This document shows, piece after piece, positions 1-8,984 of a stretch of DNA of 64,000 nucleotides. Both the position numbers and the translations under genes were made by a program. Where the stretch lies: positions 1 through 64,000 of the forward strand of contig JAGVIE010000061.1 in NCBI GenBank assembly GCA_020056225.1, in the 5' to 3' direction. Position 1 is the first letter of the stretch, and every line of letters begins with the position of its first letter. Origin of the DNA: Bacteroidota bacterium (GTDB taxonomy: Bacteria > Bacteroidota > Ignavibacteria > UBA10030 > SZUA-254). Under the pieces are notes generated by a model that was not told the origin of the DNA, ran no database searches, and saw only the letters and a list, made by a program, of their open reading frames with translations.

Positions 1-1
1 C

Positions 2-55
2 TGTACGGTAGATTCAACCGGAAAGACAACACTGTCATTCGCTTCCGGTTGGTAA
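2..55 (+). CDS. possible C-terminal end of a gene cut by the window edge
   Basis: A reading frame open from the left edge ends at a TAA at 53-55, about 60 bases before a strong intrinsic terminator. Its 17 residues end in Ser-Gly-Trp. This is too little to identify a family. A second frame (1-180) is also open but runs through the terminator hairpin, so it is the less likely coding frame. Only the position relative to the terminator supports this call. Confidence 0.25.
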   Translation, partial: CTVDSTGKTTLSFASGW

Positions 56-70
56 ATAGTCGCAGATACT

Positions 71-99
71 CAAACCTCAAGTCGTTAATTGAGAGTTTG
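71..99 (+). other. stem-loop of unknown role upstream of the terminator
   Basis: An inverted repeat pairs CAAAC-CTCAA (71-80) with TTGAG-A-GTTTG (89-99), one bulged A, with an eight-base loop. There is no T-run after it, so it is not itself an intrinsic terminator. It may stabilise the 3' end of the transcript entering from the left edge. Confidence 0.4.
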
Positions 100-117
100 G
101 ACTGTTTTGCGCAATAT

Positions 118-174
118 GCTTTGCCAGAAGTAAAGGGAACACATCAAATCCCTGTTTCTGGCAAAGCTTTTTTT
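118..174 (+). terminator. strong Rho-independent terminator
   Basis: A perfect 12-bp stem, GCTTTGCCAGAA (118-129) with TTCTGGCAAAGC (156-167), is followed directly by seven T. The loop contains a further AGGGA/TCCCT pairing that extends the hairpin. It ends the transcript that enters from the left edge and isolates the filament operon that begins at 364. Confidence 0.88.
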
Positions 175-287
175 ATCTGAAGGATTTTTTCTACGTTAAA
201 AGAGCACTGTTGAGGTTTAGCACAAAATAGTTGCAATTAATCTCGCCAGTATCTACATTATGTCGGTTTATTAAAGTATACTCATCC

Positions 288-317
288 TTGAGATTGAAAT
301 GATGGATGAGGTAAATT
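288..317 (+). promoter_or_regulatory. candidate promoter of the first filament operon
   Basis: TTGAGA (288-293) and TAAATT (312-317) are separated by 18 bases and lie 47 bases upstream of the first gene, whose GGAG ribosome binding site is at 353-356. A weaker alternative with a 17-base spacer lies further upstream around 230-255. The rest of 175-363 shows nothing else recognisable. Low-confidence motif match. Confidence 0.35.
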
Positions 318-363
318 AAGCAGTGTCGAATTATTAATATTTTGTACATCTTGGAGTGAGAAT

Positions 364-1716
364 ATGCCTGAGTTTCGTATTGAGGGAATTTCACCAGCAG
401 GAAAAGCAGTACAGGGTGTGATCGAAGCTGAGAACGTCAGGGTCGCAAAACAAAAAGCAACACAGATGGCTACGCAGAGAAAGTTTAAGTTACTGCGTGT
501 CCTACGACGTGCAACATTTTTTTACAAAGTTCAGCGTGGTGGTGAAAAACCGATTACTGGCGAACAAAAAGCATTCACCAAAGAAGAAGTTCAGGAAGCT
601 CTCTCTAAGATGGGGTTCCGGGTAATTAATGTCCGCAAGAAGTCGCTTGACTTCAAGATGAAACCGCCCAACGCAGAAATTGTCACCTTTGTACGTGTGA
701 GTGCCGATTTGATCCGGCAGAAACTTCCGTACAATGAAATACTTCAGTTAATGGTAAACGACATCGAAAATAAAACGCTTCGTGATTCCATTAAGGAAAT
801 CAATAATGAATTGAAACAAGGGAAGGATAGTGAGAAAGTTTTTGTAAAGCAGGAGGCAGTTATCGGGCGATTTGCCTCCCACATGCTTGGTCTTGCGTCG
901 AAAAGCGGCAACATGGCTGAAATATACGATAGCACTGCAAAGTTTTTAGAGCGGCAAGCTGAGTTTCGGAAGAATCTTAAAAGCGCCCTGATTATGCCGA
1001 TAGTTACATTACTTGCTTTATTCGGCGCTTGCGTTTATTATATCGGATTTATTTTCCCTGGCATGGCGGAAGTATTTGTTCGACTAAAAGTCGATATGAA
1101 ACAATTTCCGATGACGTACGCGTCTTTGCAAATGAGTTATTTCCTTCAAGATAATTTCTTGCTCTTGTTGATATTAACATTGATTCCCGTTTTGATTGCT
1201 GTGCGGTTCTTCACTACCGAAAAAGGTAAATTTATAAGAGACAAATATATCTGGCGCATTCCGGTTGTTGGCTCATTATTACATAAAACAGCCATCGAAA
1301 TTTTTTGCCGTGTATTCTATGCTCTGTACAGTGGCGCCGGTGAAAATATCGATGTTATAAAAATGGCGGCTGAAGCTTGCGGGAATAAATACATGGAACA
1401 TCAGATAAAAACTATCGCCATCCCAATGATGGTAGAACGCGGCGCTGGAATTACCGAAGCATTTGAAGCAAGCGGGGTATTTACAAAGACTGCAATATCA
1501 CGTTTTCATTCAGGTGCTGAAACAGGAACAGTTAAACATACAGCACTCCAGCTTGCCGATTATTATGAAAAAGAAACAAATTACAAGATGCGTAACGCCA
1601 TCGATTTTATTCAATTGTGGGTAAACATGATAATCATGATCGTTTTAACGCTGTTGACATTGGTATCATCCGAAACAGCAACATTCCATCCGAGTACAGC
1701 GCCCGGCGGGCGTTAA
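364..1716 (+). CDS. GspF/PilC-type inner-membrane platform protein
   Basis: This is the polytopic inner-membrane platform of type II secretion and type IV pilus machines, which links the cytoplasmic ATPase to filament assembly. The 450-residue protein has a long cytoplasmic N-terminal part and two T2SSF-type domains. Three hydrophobic segments lie near residues 209-231, 262-283 and 417-438, the usual GspF layout, with the Gly-rich 'ASKSGNMAEI' and 'FHSGAETGT' stretches matching the conserved turns of the two domains. The N-terminal extension of about 110 residues is longer than in many family members. A GGAG site seven bases before the ATG supports the start. It is the first gene of an operon with the ATPase 39 bases downstream. 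Confidence 0.9.
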   Translation: MPEFRIEGISPAGKAVQGVIEAENVRVAKQKATQMATQRKFKLLRVLRRATFFYKVQRGGEKPITGEQKAFTKEEVQEALSKMGFRVINVRKKSLDFKMKPPNAEIVTFVRVSADLIRQKLPYNEILQLMVNDIENKTLRDSIKEINNELKQGKDSEKVFVKQEAVIGRFASHMLGLASKSGNMAEIYDSTAKFLERQAEFRKNLKSALIMPIVTLLALFGACVYYIGFIFPGMAEVFVRLKVDMKQFPMTYASLQMSYFLQDNFLLLLILTLIPVLIAVRFFTTEKGKFIRDKYIWRIPVVGSLLHKTAIEIFCRVFYALYSGAGENIDVIKMAAEACGNKYMEHQIKTIAIPMMVERGAGITEAFEASGVFTKTAISRFHSGAETGTVKHTALQLADYYEKETNYKMRNAIDFIQLWVNMIIMIVLTLLTLVSSETATFHPSTAPGGR

Positions 1717-1755
1717 AAAACAGTGATGGAATTTTCAATCGCATGAGAATACTTT

Positions 1756-3546
1756 ATGGCTGATATTGACATTACCGATAAAATAGGATACACATTATTA
1801 AAAAAAGGTATCATCGATTATGAAACGCTGGAAAAATCTCTCCATACCAGGGAAGCGGAAGATAAGAAAAATCGAAGAAACCTCGGACAGATTTTAGTCA
1901 CCGATTTCCACATAGATCATGACCTCGTATTTCGCGAGGTTGCTAATCTTTATGCTTTCAGGGAAATATATCTTAGCGATGAAGTGATCGACAATTTACG
2001 AATTGAATTCATTAAGAAAAATGTTGATGCTCTCCCAGAAAATTACCGCGATCTTCTTATCCAGACCAGAATGCTGCCGCTAAAATTCGATGAAAAGCAA
2101 CCGGAGAAGCTAATCGTAATCGCTTCCGATCCGACTGATCGCAACATTCCATCCATTGCCCGGAATTTTGGAGTAAAAAAATATGAAGTCTGTTACTGCC
2201 GGCTGAAAGAACTACAAGGTTTAATTGAACAAGTTGTACCGCCGGAAAATGAATTCCTCAAGTTACTGGCAAGCGCGGATGTTCAACTCCAGGGCGGTAG
2301 TGATGATGAAAGTAACGTCGACGAGGAGACGCTCGAAAGTGAAATTAGCAAGAGTGCGCTCGTTAATCTTGTTGAAGGATGTTTGGTCGAAGCAGTAAGG
2401 CAGGGAGCTAGCGATATTCACATTATCGGCAAGGAGGGAAACCGCACAGAAATTCTAATGAGATTGGATGGAAATCTTAAACTCTGGCATATACAGGAAA
2501 ACACAATGCCGGAAGCAGTTGCCGCCGTTGTGAAAGATCGCTCTAAAAATGTTGACAGGTTCGAACGGGAAATGTCGCAAGACGGATTTATCCAGCGAAA
2601 CATCGACGGTCATCAAATACGCTTCCGCGTATCGATCATGCCAATAGTCGGCACGGAATTTAAACACAAGTTTGAAAGTATTGTCATACGTGTACTCGAT
2701 GATCGAAAAGTTATAACCGACCTGAGCAAACTGGGCTTGCAAGGTCCGGCGAAAGATTTTTTCTACAAAGCAATTTCTAAACCTCAGGGAATTATCATTC
2801 TTACAGGACCGACCGGAAGCGGTAAAAGTACAACTCTTATCGCGGCGCTTCATCAAGTTATAGATCCAACTGTCAACGTGCTGACAGTTGAAGATCCTGT
2901 CGAGTATATTATTAAGGGAGCGCGGCAATTGAAGATCGGCTCCAAGATGGATTTTGATCTAGCGATTCGAGGTATCCTCCGTCATGACCCGGATATTGTT
3001 CTTGTGGGCGAGATGCGTGATAAAGTTACAGCGGAAATTGCAATCAAGCTCGCTAACACCGGGCACCTCACGTTTTCAACTCTTCATACTAATGATGCGC
3101 CGAGTGCAATTTCTCGTCTGTATAAAATGGGCATCGAATCATTCTTAATCGCTTATGCAATCAATATCATCGTTGCCCAACGCTTGATAAGAACGCTCTG
3201 CAAAAATTGTAAGAAACCCCAGAAGATGACAGATAAGGATGTTCAAATATTTTTGAAATTTGGTTTTACGGAAGATATGATAAAGAATTCTACATTTTAT
3301 GAGCCGGTAGGATGTGACAAATGTAATGCCGGATGGAAGGGGCGCGCCGCTATCCATGAAGCGCTCTATTTCACACGTGAGATCAAACAGCTAATTGTAA
3401 GTGCCGGCGACGATGTGAATGAGGCAGCCATTAGAGATCAGGCTATGAAAGATGGAATGTGGACTCTGCGCAGATCCGGCATGGAGCGGATGATGGAAGG
3501 GGCTACGACGTTAGAGGAAATTGTAGCAACAACAACTGAGGAGTAA
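1756..3546 (+). CDS. GspE/PilB-type assembly ATPase
   Basis: Hexameric cytoplasmic ATPase predicted to power pilin or pseudopilin extension. The 596-residue protein has an N-terminal MshEN-like region (about 1-170), a Walker A GPTGSGKSTT near residue 350, a Walker B-like DPDIVLVGEMRD near 411, and a C-terminal tetracysteine zinc site (CKNC near 482 and CDKC near 520) typical of GspE/PilB and absent from PilT. An acidic linker (SDDESNVDEETLESE) separates the N-terminal and catalytic parts. It follows the GspF-like gene in the same operon. It could serve either a secretion pseudopilus or a pilus; the sequence alone does not decide. Confidence 0.92.
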   Translation: MADIDITDKIGYTLLKKGIIDYETLEKSLHTREAEDKKNRRNLGQILVTDFHIDHDLVFREVANLYAFREIYLSDEVIDNLRIEFIKKNVDALPENYRDLLIQTRMLPLKFDEKQPEKLIVIASDPTDRNIPSIARNFGVKKYEVCYCRLKELQGLIEQVVPPENEFLKLLASADVQLQGGSDDESNVDEETLESEISKSALVNLVEGCLVEAVRQGASDIHIIGKEGNRTEILMRLDGNLKLWHIQENTMPEAVAAVVKDRSKNVDRFEREMSQDGFIQRNIDGHQIRFRVSIMPIVGTEFKHKFESIVIRVLDDRKVITDLSKLGLQGPAKDFFYKAISKPQGIIILTGPTGSGKSTTLIAALHQVIDPTVNVLTVEDPVEYIIKGARQLKIGSKMDFDLAIRGILRHDPDIVLVGEMRDKVTAEIAIKLANTGHLTFSTLHTNDAPSAISRLYKMGIESFLIAYAINIIVAQRLIRTLCKNCKKPQKMTDKDVQIFLKFGFTEDMIKNSTFYEPVGCDKCNAGWKGRAAIHEALYFTREIKQLIVSAGDDVNEAAIRDQAMKDGMWTLRRSGMERMMEGATTLEEIVATTTEE

Positions 3547-3629
3547 AACAATATGATATTGATATTCCTCACACCTACATTGAATTTAGCTTGGATTAAA
3601 TGTAGTTTATTCAAAAGATAGGATAAGCT

Positions 3630-4235
3630 ATGAACACTGGACAGGTTCTTTTAATTATTGCAGCGCTGGTTGTATTATCATTCGTGACTTTGGCTATAAA
3701 TTCGATGTTATTGAGCAAAACAACGACGATACTTCAATCCGAAGCGCATCTAACTGCAATATCTATTGCGCAATCGATGATAGATGAAATTATGGTTGTT
3801 GGCTATGATAGCGCCACCAATAGAAATCGCGTCTATCCTGGGCAGGAGACAAAACTTACCCCGAGCGTATATTTAGGTCCGGAGACGGATACATCTCCAT
3901 CGGAAGTATCTGCCGTAACAATCCCTGAGCTACCCGATACAACAATAGCCTATAAATCGGCAATCAGATATAACGACATCGACGATTACAACAATTATAA
4001 AAGATATTACTATTCACCATCCTTAGGCACCTTTACTGTTGTTGACAGCGTATTCTACGTATTGTTTACAGACCCTAATACAAAATCAAATACTCAAACG
4101 TTTTTTAAAAAGGTTGTTGTCACAGTTCGGCACCCAAACCTTTACCCGCCGGATGAATTTCAATCCTACGATCTATGGCGCGGACAATTTTATCTTCAGC
4201 TTTCAGATGTAGCTGTTTACAGACGATATTTTTAG
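3630..4235 (+). CDS. pseudopilin-like membrane protein, 201 aa
   Basis: The protein has one N-terminal hydrophobic helix (about residues 5-30) followed by a soluble extracytoplasmic domain, the shape of a minor pilin or pseudopilin. The N-terminus starts MNTGQVLLII, so a Gly precedes the helix as in short class III prepilins, but the usual hydrophobic +1 residue and Glu at +5 are not seen. AGGA lies a few bases before the ATG. Its place between the GspE-like ATPase and two similar small membrane proteins implies a filament or filament-tip subunit. No specific family is recognised, and cleavage by a prepilin peptidase is uncertain. Confidence 0.6.
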   Translation: MNTGQVLLIIAALVVLSFVTLAINSMLLSKTTTILQSEAHLTAISIAQSMIDEIMVVGYDSATNRNRVYPGQETKLTPSVYLGPETDTSPSEVSAVTIPELPDTTIAYKSAIRYNDIDDYNNYKRYYYSPSLGTFTVVDSVFYVLFTDPNTKSNTQTFFKKVVVTVRHPNLYPPDEFQSYDLWRGQFYLQLSDVAVYRRYF

Positions 4236-4259
4236 TTTAAATTAGCGGAGAAAATCCAT

Positions 4260-4841
4260 ATGACAGTAATGCTCGATATAGTGATGGCGACAGTTCTGCT
4301 CGGGATGATTATTTTAACTGTCATGAATATCAACATCAATTTGGCGGACGAAAATTACAAAGGAATGGTCGAGCTCAATACACAAACTGAAACGATTCAG
4401 CTTGCTCGGATAATCGAACACGATATCTATAAGGTGGGATATAGAGTTGCCAAACCTGCAATGATGATCGCCGATACATCAGAGATCAAGTTTAAAACTA
4501 ATCTTGGAGATGCAACAGGCGTAACCGATATCGTTCAGTATGGGCTCGGCGGTGCCGTGCTAAATTCAAACAATCCCAGAGATCGAATGCTTTTTAGAAT
4601 CGAGAATGTAACTACCGTTTACATTAATTACAGTGTAGTAAAATTCAAGTTGTCCTACTATGATTCAACCGATGTAGCAATGGCGACACCAATAACAGGT
4701 GCGGCGCTTAACAATATAAGATCGATAAAAGTATTGCTTAAGCTGGAAAGTCCGGAGCCGTTTGATACGACCAGAACCGGAGGTAAGCAGTATGCGAGTG
4801 CGCAGTATCAGAAGCTTATTTATCCGAGAAATTTACAATAG
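4260..4841 (+). CDS. pseudopilin-like membrane protein, 193 aa
   Basis: The N-terminus MTVMLDIVMATVLLGMIILT resembles the hydrophobic helix of GspI/GspJ-type pseudopilins ('LIEVMVALLLLG') with almost no leader before it. The acidic position is an Asp (residue 6) rather than Glu. The rest is a predicted beta-rich extracytoplasmic domain without recognised motifs. A GGAG site precedes the ATG, and 24 bases separate it from the previous gene. Context supports a minor filament subunit; the exact position in the filament is not known. Confidence 0.6.
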   Translation: MTVMLDIVMATVLLGMIILTVMNININLADENYKGMVELNTQTETIQLARIIEHDIYKVGYRVAKPAMMIADTSEIKFKTNLGDATGVTDIVQYGLGGAVLNSNNPRDRMLFRIENVTTVYINYSVVKFKLSYYDSTDVAMATPITGAALNNIRSIKVLLKLESPEPFDTTRTGGKQYASAQYQKLIYPRNLQ

Positions 4842-4854
4842 ATTGGAGTAAAAT

Positions 4855-5898
4855 ATGGGAAAAATGGCGTTGTTAGTTGTTATGAGTCTATCATTAGTAG
4901 TGGGTATTATTACCTATACTATCAACAAATCGAAAAATACGCTGGTGGAAAACGTTACTGGATTCCAGAAATACACCAGCGCTCGTAATATCGCTCATAC
5001 CGGTGTGAATATGATGCTGAGTAAGATGGATGCGAACGACACGTCCGTGACTAATTATCTTCAACCAAATATGCAGGCAATGAAGATATTCAATATCTCA
5101 TCAGGCATTTGCACTGTGTATGCAAGGCTCGCTTCTGTTGATACATCGAAGCGTGATACTGTGGATCTCATTGCACGGTCAAGATTCATGGACACAACAA
5201 GATATATGAAGATCCGTTTACGCCGACAACCCGTGCCATTTCCAACAGTAGGCGAAGCCGTTGGTCTTCGCATACCAGACGCAAATTTTACAATGAGTGG
5301 AACACCATCTATCGATGGACGTAATCATACAATAGGTGGTGCCCTCACTGCACAACCCGATACAAGTAATAAGCCGGGGGTCGGCGTTCTTAACCCGGCA
5401 GATACTACGCAAGTCCTTTTATATGGTAGCAAGATAGACGGAACAAAAGATGTTGTTGTAGATAGCAACATGTCCAATCCAATATCATATGTTGAAGAAT
5501 ATATTAATGCGGCAGATGTTTCTTACACTACTGGAACGTATGGGTCAAATATGACTTGGGGTTCAGTATCAGAACCTTGGATTGTAAGTGTAGAAGGCGA
5601 TGTAAAATTTTCTGGGAATATCGAAGGATGGGGGATTCTTATTGTCCATGGAGATATAACATTAACAGGTACTTTTACGTTTCATGGGCTTGTAGTTGCA
5701 TATAAAGAGATGCAAATAGACGTCACATTCGCAAAAGGTACTCCCGATGTTATTGGCGGTCTTCTTATGGCGGGACCTGCCGGAAGCACATTTGATATGA
5801 GAGGAAGTAGCGCTATTAGTTATAGTAAGGATGCCATTGAATTAGCCAAATATATCAATAAGTTACAATGGTACAAAGTTGTGTATTGGTATGAATAA
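4855..5898 (+). CDS. PilX/GspK-like pseudopilin candidate, 347 aa
   Basis: MGKMALLVVMSLSLVVGIIT gives a Gly-Lys start and a single hydrophobic helix, as in PilX/GspK-type minor pilins, where the +5 Glu is often missing. The long C-terminal region contains a repetitive hydrophobic/Gly pattern around residues 240-310 (SGNIEGWGILIVHGDITLTG) that looks like a short beta-helix, similar to polymer-forming cell-surface domains. It is the last gene of the first filament operon, followed by a terminator at 5939-5979. It may cap the filament tip. Family assignment is by layout and context only. Confidence 0.55.
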   Translation: MGKMALLVVMSLSLVVGIITYTINKSKNTLVENVTGFQKYTSARNIAHTGVNMMLSKMDANDTSVTNYLQPNMQAMKIFNISSGICTVYARLASVDTSKRDTVDLIARSRFMDTTRYMKIRLRRQPVPFPTVGEAVGLRIPDANFTMSGTPSIDGRNHTIGGALTAQPDTSNKPGVGVLNPADTTQVLLYGSKIDGTKDVVVDSNMSNPISYVEEYINAADVSYTTGTYGSNMTWGSVSEPWIVSVEGDVKFSGNIEGWGILIVHGDITLTGTFTFHGLVVAYKEMQIDVTFAKGTPDVIGGLLMAGPAGSTFDMRGSSAISYSKDAIELAKYINKLQWYKVVYWYE

Positions 5899-5938
5899 GG
5901 GAGACTTATAAGAAATGTGCACAGAATGGGACGAATTT

Positions 5939-5979
5939 TGCCTTAAACGGTGGGTAATGCCACTAGCTAAGGCATTTTT
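5939..5979 (+). terminator. Rho-independent terminator after the first filament operon
   Basis: TGCCTTA (5939-5945) pairs with TAAGGCA (5968-5974), followed by TTTTT. An alternative inner stem AATGCC/GGCATT shares the same T-run. It separates the first filament operon from the promoter at 6014. Confidence 0.75.
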
Positions 5980-6013
5980 ATTAGATAATATTACGTCATT
6001 TACTCATTTTTAG

Positions 6014-6042
6014 TTGACAAGAAATAAACTTTTGCCTATATT
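6014..6042 (+). promoter_or_regulatory. sigma70-type promoter of the second filament operon
   Basis: A perfect TTGACA (6014-6019), a 17-base spacer and TATATT (6037-6042) lie 57 bases before the PilT-like gene. It directly follows the terminator of the preceding operon, so genes 6099-13226 are probably an independent transcription unit. Confidence 0.78.
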
Positions 6043-6098
6043 TAACGCCGTAGATATATAGGTGATTTTGGATAATATTTAAAGCATGACTTGAGACT

Positions 6099-7331
6099 AT
6101 GTTTGAAGAATCGAGATCGATAATAAAGCAAATAGTTAGTAATATTCCAGAGACCGCCTATGGTGTCGAAAGACAGATGCTTATTGGCGATCTTGTCTCA
6201 CGCCAATCTACCGAAGAACGTGTCATCATCAAGCGTATGCTCGATGGTTTTTTGATGAAGATGTTCGAAATCAGCGCATCAGATATCGATCTGGGTGGAT
6301 TTGGATCTCAGGGGAAAATATGGTACCGCATCCATGGAACAAAGAAACCCGATGCAACGATTTCTGTTTTCAGTTATGATGAGACAAACGTTCTAATCCA
6401 AAGCATCCTCCTTGAGCGTCAGCGCCAGTTTCTATATGAGAATCGCAACCTCGATTTTTCCTACACTATCTTCCAGGAAGATCAGATGCATCGGTTCCGT
6501 GCCGATACATATTTTGATCTCGATCAAATAGCGCTTAACATGCGCGCTATTAATGCAGATGTTCGCCCCTATAAATCTCTTGAATTTCACCCGAACGTCA
6601 ACCGTGTTGTAAGTTTGCAGCACACGAAGGAAGGACTTATTCTCGTTACGGGAATAACGGGTTCCGGAAAAAGTTCTACGCTCGACAGTATCATGGATAT
6701 GAACAATCATTCCATCGATGCACACTGTGTTATAATTGCCTCTCCCGTTGAGTACGTTCATAAATCCGACAAATGCATAATCCGCCATCGTGAGGTGGGA
6801 AGAGATGTGCTTTCCTTTAAAGAAGGAACCGTTCAATCACTCCGGCAGGATCCGGACATTATTATTATCGGTGAATTAAGAGACCCGGATACAATTTTAA
6901 CGGCGCTTGAAGTAACAGACAGCGGTCATAAAGTTTTTTCAACGCTGCATACATCATCAGCCGTAGAAAGTATTAACAGAATCATCGGTGAAGTTCCGCC
7001 CATCGAACAAGAACGCGTGCGCAACCGCCTTGGAGATGTGCTACAATGCGTCATTTCACAAAAATTAGTGCAGAGTATCGATAAAAAACGAGTTCTTGCA
7101 AAAGAAGTCATGATTGCAACTCCATCAGTACGTGCCGCGATTAAAAATAATAACACAAGCGAAATATACCAGATGATGGCTGAATCTGGCGATCTTGGTA
7201 TGACGACTATGGAACAAGATCTTAAGCGATTATATCTTCAAAGAAAGATTTCATTGGAAGTTGCAATGAATTTTGCAAACAATAAACGCAGATTACAGCA
7301 AATTCTCAATCTTGCGCAAACAGGAGATTGA
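6099..7331 (+). CDS. PilT/PilU-like ATPase
   Basis: This is a type II/IV secretion ATPase of the PilT group, which normally drives pilus retraction. Walker A GITGSGKSST is near residues 184-193, and the PilT-typical SLRQDPDIIIIGELRD (Asp box/Walker B) near 246-261. The C-terminal region follows PilT/PilU ('VISQKLV', 'EIYQMMAESGDLGMTTMEQ'). It lacks the C-terminal tetracysteine site of GspE/PilB. The N-terminal 45 residues before the ATPase domain are longer than in PilT. Its presence argues for a retractable pilus rather than a pure type II secretion machine. It is the first gene after the promoter at 6014. Confidence 0.85.
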   Translation: MFEESRSIIKQIVSNIPETAYGVERQMLIGDLVSRQSTEERVIIKRMLDGFLMKMFEISASDIDLGGFGSQGKIWYRIHGTKKPDATISVFSYDETNVLIQSILLERQRQFLYENRNLDFSYTIFQEDQMHRFRADTYFDLDQIALNMRAINADVRPYKSLEFHPNVNRVVSLQHTKEGLILVTGITGSGKSSTLDSIMDMNNHSIDAHCVIIASPVEYVHKSDKCIIRHREVGRDVLSFKEGTVQSLRQDPDIIIIGELRDPDTILTALEVTDSGHKVFSTLHTSSAVESINRIIGEVPPIEQERVRNRLGDVLQCVISQKLVQSIDKKRVLAKEVMIATPSVRAAIKNNNTSEIYQMMAESGDLGMTTMEQDLKRLYLQRKISLEVAMNFANNKRRLQQILNLAQTGD

Positions 7332-7363
7332 CTATTAATATATTTTCGAAGGAATAATAGCCT

Positions 7364-8947
7364 ATGGCATCATTACGGGGTCGGAAAACAACCGCTATTG
7401 GTTTATTCGTGGATGGCCTGGAACTAAAGCTTGCCAAACTTTCTATCAAGAAAGGCAATATAGTAATCGACGAGATTCAATCTACCACTCTTGCTACAAA
7501 ATTGGAGGAGCGTCAAATCGGTAATGTAGAAATGGATAATCTCGGTGAGTCGAGCGAGACGTTTGCTCTCAGTACTTCAGAAGCGCCCTCTGAGGGTCCG
7601 GGATCTAACAGTAATGTCTTGTTGGGTTTGCTGTCGAAGTACCCCACGGCAGATTACATTCTGAGTTATGCAATCTCGGAACCGAGCATATATTATCATA
7701 CGCTTGAAAGCAATTTTGGACTTGAAGGGAAAAAACTTAAACAACGGATTTTGGATGAATTAAGAACTGTTCGTGCGGTTCAGCCTTCTCCTGATTCGAT
7801 AGACTATTTTTATTCTGGCGATAAGAATCTTATTTGCGTCGTTAGGGAAGACGGCGTCGCAATGCTGAATGTTCTTGAAGACATCAAACCTTTCTTAGGC
7901 AAGAGGCTTCCCCGAATTTCACTGATTGAAATTGGAGATGTTGCACTGATTAATCTCGCACGCGCCAATTACGGTTTTGCTCCGGATGAAGTAACCACGA
8001 TTATTTATGTCGGCGTTGAATTCACACGGCTGATTTTTTTGAAAGGCACAGAGTTTTTCCATTTTGCTCCTGTTCTCGGCGAAGGTTATGATTCTCCGAA
8101 TATTCAGAATACTGTGTACAGCCGTCTCCTGCTTGAGCAGGATAATATGGGTATACCGCGTATCGATAAGATTCTATTGGCAGGGGAAAGCCGCCGGATA
8201 GCTTTTGATGAATTTATGCGTGAACAATTACCCGAAGTCGATATTCAATATTTGCGGACACCGCGTCTGGATGCAAGCTCGCTGGCGCCCGAAATTCAAG
8301 AACAAATTCCGGAATTTGCCATTCCTATTGCGACGGCATGGAAAGTATTGGATGAAGTCCATCCGGGATTCTATAAAACGAACCTACTGCCGGAAAACGT
8401 TCGGGAAGGTCAGCGTGCGTTTAAGCTTGCCTGGCATGGATATGCGCTGCTTGTCCTGGTATTTCTTTCATCATTCTTCTTTACTTCGAGGTATGCTTCG
8501 CTTCAAATAGAAATTACAAGCAAGCAGCGGGTTCTTGAACAATTGCAAGATAAATTAAATGAAAATGAAAAACTCAAAGCCGCTATTGCCGGATTGGAAG
8601 ATCAGATAACCCGGTACAATACCGCTCTGGCGGTATATGATTCGCTGGTCCCCGGCGCCGACCGATGGAATAAAACTGTAGCTCAGCTTACGAAAGGCGT
8701 TGATGATTTGGGCGCAATATGGATAACGGAGCTTCGTTCACAGCCCGGAGGGGCGATGACGATTCAGGGATACGCGCTATACCGCGGACGTATTCCCCGG
8801 ATCGCGGCTCTGTTCGATAATTCAACACTAACGAAAGTTGAAGTGCGGGAAATTCGGCCGAATACACCGCCGGTCTACAATTTTATTATCTCAATCCCGC
8901 CACAGCCTGAAAAACCGGCAGTGGCAGATACACTTAAGACAAAATGA
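7364..8947 (+). CDS. PilM-PilN-like fusion (GspL-like assembly protein)
   Basis: The first about 350 residues have the alternating beta/alpha look of an actin-fold PilM domain (start FVDGLELKLAKL). A single transmembrane segment near residues 357-376, a coiled coil (about 378-425) and a small alpha/beta domain resemble PilN. Separate pilM and pilN genes are usual, so this looks like a natural fusion and is organised like GspL (cytoplasmic actin fold, one TM, periplasmic ferredoxin-like domain). The following gene is PilO-like. It should couple the inner-membrane platform to the secretin. The N-terminal domain is divergent and ATP-binding motifs are not clear. Confidence 0.65.
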   Translation: MASLRGRKTTAIGLFVDGLELKLAKLSIKKGNIVIDEIQSTTLATKLEERQIGNVEMDNLGESSETFALSTSEAPSEGPGSNSNVLLGLLSKYPTADYILSYAISEPSIYYHTLESNFGLEGKKLKQRILDELRTVRAVQPSPDSIDYFYSGDKNLICVVREDGVAMLNVLEDIKPFLGKRLPRISLIEIGDVALINLARANYGFAPDEVTTIIYVGVEFTRLIFLKGTEFFHFAPVLGEGYDSPNIQNTVYSRLLLEQDNMGIPRIDKILLAGESRRIAFDEFMREQLPEVDIQYLRTPRLDASSLAPEIQEQIPEFAIPIATAWKVLDEVHPGFYKTNLLPENVREGQRAFKLAWHGYALLVLVFLSSFFFTSRYASLQIEITSKQRVLEQLQDKLNENEKLKAAIAGLEDQITRYNTALAVYDSLVPGADRWNKTVAQLTKGVDDLGAIWITELRSQPGGAMTIQGYALYRGRIPRIAALFDNSTLTKVEVREIRPNTPPVYNFIISIPPQPEKPAVADTLKTK

Positions 8948-8984
8948 TATTTTGAGCAATGTCTAAATAATATCGGAGATAACC

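Noticed and set aside
1-180. Long open frame from the left edge in frame 1
   Set aside because: It runs through the whole terminator hairpin and T-run at 118-174; the frame 2 stop at 55 fits the terminator position better.
2455-2928. 157-codon minus-strand ORF
   Set aside because: It is antisense to the GspE-like ATPase, which is fully supported by motifs.
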